A DNA stretch of 64,000 nt from Streptomyces leeuwenhoekii (GTDB lineage: Bacteria; Actinomycetota; Actinomycetes; Streptomycetales; Streptomycetaceae). Below are positions 44,449 to 64,000 of this stretch, one piece after another. The notes beneath the pieces are model-generated. The model saw nothing but the letters and a program-made list of their open reading frames with translations. It did no database searches and was not told the origin of the DNA. Position numbers and translations under genes: made by a program. The stretch spans positions 1,054,001-1,118,000 of the forward strand of contig NZ_LN831790.1 of NCBI RefSeq assembly GCF_001013905.1, written 5' to 3'. Numbering within the stretch: the first letter of the stretch is position 1; each line of letters begins with the position of its first letter.

Positions 44449-45427
44449 TACTCCCCCTCCTCCGGGTCCCGCAGCACGCGCTGCGTGCTGACGGCTATGA
44501 GCTCGTCCGTTCCCGCCGCCCGAACCACCGTGTCCACGACCTCCTCGGCCGGGTCCGCGGCCCTGGCACGCACCGACACCCCGATCTCGAACTCGGTGCC
44601 GACGTCGGCGTTGCCGAGGAAGCACAGCTGCTGGTCGACGACGCGGCGCCGCAGGAAGGCCCGGTCGCCGCGCCCGAGTGCGTGCCACTGCCGCAGCACG
44701 GCCTGGTCGACGATCGAGAAGTAAGCGGCGAAGTAGACCAGCCCCACGCCGTTGAGGTCGCGGGTGACGTCGACGGTGTACCGGGTGGTGAACCCCTCGG
44801 CCACCGTCACGTACCGCTCGCCCGGTTCCTCCAGGAAGGTGAGATGCCGCCTGGCCCGCCCGTACGCCAGGCGCGGCGAATACGCGTCGGGCAGCCGCGG
44901 CAGGTGCTCGTGGCGGAAGCCCGGCGGCGAGGAGAGCACCAGCCCGCGGTTGCTGTGCGCGTCCTGCCGGGCGATCCACCGGTTGAAGGTCTCCACGCGG
45001 AGCGTGCCGGCGGCGGGCGGCAGGTAGAACGGGTCGGGTTCCAGAGCGGCGGGCGGCTTCCCTCCCGCCGTGGTCGAGGTGATCTCGTGGAGGGTGAGCA
45101 CCGACTCGCTGCCGAAGCCGAAGGATCGGGACACCACGTCGAGTTCGTCGCCGAAGGTCAGGCTCCGCAGGTGGAACTCCCCGCTGCCGCGCACCCGGTA
45201 GTAGTGGAAGGCCAGGTAGGTCGGGGAGCCGGCGGCGTCGCGCGCGCCGAGGACGTCGGTGTCGCACAGCGCGCCGACCGTCTCCCAGGTCCAGTCGCCC
45301 ACCTGTCCGAGGAAGAGCGAGTTGTACCCGCACATGGCGGGTTTGACGGCGACCCGGCGGCGCACGGTGCTGGAGTCCAGCACCTCGAACGCCCGGGGCG
45401 CGGCCTGGTCCGCCGCGGTGTGCCGGG

Positions 45428-45431
<4 letters not shown>
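44448..45431 (-). CDS. LnmK-like bifunctional acyltransferase/decarboxylase
   Basis: The start ATG 45431 overlaps the megasynthase stop (ATGA). The 327-residue protein has the double-hotdog features of the LnmK / Pnap_2097 family: 'MCGYNSLFLGQVGDWTWE', 'TYLAFHYYRVRG', 'FGFGSESVLTLHEI', 'DAYSPRLAYGRAR' and 'DLNGVGLVYFAAYFSIVD'. LnmK loads methylmalonyl from CoA, decarboxylates it and delivers propionyl to the donor ACP LnmL, using a Tyr nucleophile; the aromatic cluster at residues 72-78 is in the corresponding place. Gene order here matches the leinamycin cluster. Confidence 0.88.

Positions 45432-64000
<18,569 letters not shown>

Overview
The window is high-GC DNA with strong third-position GC bias, many GTG starts, Tat/lipoprotein signals and typical actinomycete families (DUF4916, DUF6131, DUF3291, ECF41 sigma factor, GmrSD-like HNH). 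It is almost certainly a Streptomyces or close relative. I had no searches; family names come from motif and sequence recognition.

Layout. (1) 1-16.0 kb is ordinary chromosome: a cut DNA glycosylase-like gene, a lone ABC exporter, TerC, an ECF41 sigma factor with its usual FAD-oxidoreductase neighbour, a frameshifted LuxR-type regulator, an Fe-S-like HTH regulator, a two-gene isoprenoid operon (cis-prenyltransferase plus phytoene/squalene-synthase-like protein), a secreted HNH-fold protein lacking its catalytic residues, and a secreted DUF1906 protein. (2) 16.4-26.3 kb is a scarred junction. It holds a tRNA-Pro 3' half with its terminator (an attachment-site scar), a dead tyrosine integrase, fragments of a histidine kinase and an SDR, an aldo/keto reductase, one IS110 inserted inside another, and a quinone oxidoreductase with two related alpha/beta hydrolases, one of them frameshifted. 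(3) 26.6-64.0 kb is a biosynthetic gene cluster that runs off the right edge.

The cluster reads as a member of the leinamycin family of trans-AT polyketide/hybrid pathways. The very large minus-strand gene (45428 to beyond 64000) has no in-cis acyltransferase and ends KS-ACP-ACP-DUF-SH-TE. The DUF-SH didomain (a PLP-dependent C-S lyase that installs sulfur from cysteine) is the hallmark of that family. Downstream, in one tightly overlapping operon, are an LnmK-like acyltransferase/decarboxylase, an ACP, an HMG-CoA-synthase homologue, a second ACP, a decarboxylating ketosynthase (active Cys replaced by Ser), a type II thioesterase, SnoaL-like and DUF3224 proteins, and two P450s. An ECH2-type domain sits inside the megasynthase. 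So both known ways of charging a beta-branch donor ACP (LnmK type and KS-decarboxylase type) occur together around one HCS.

A plus-strand block (26.8-29.7 kb) encodes three deoxy-aminosugar enzymes (4-ketoreductase, 3-aminotransferase, 3,5- or 5-epimerase), suggesting a glycosylated product. It is followed by a Crp/Fnr regulator resembling LnmO. A peptide/nickel-type ABC importer follows, with permease and both ATPases fused in one chain. PIG-L and VOC genes lie between transporter and P450s and may act in tailoring or self-protection. No glycosyltransferase, NRPS loading part, trans-AT or ECH1 is in the window; they would have to lie beyond 64 kb or elsewhere.
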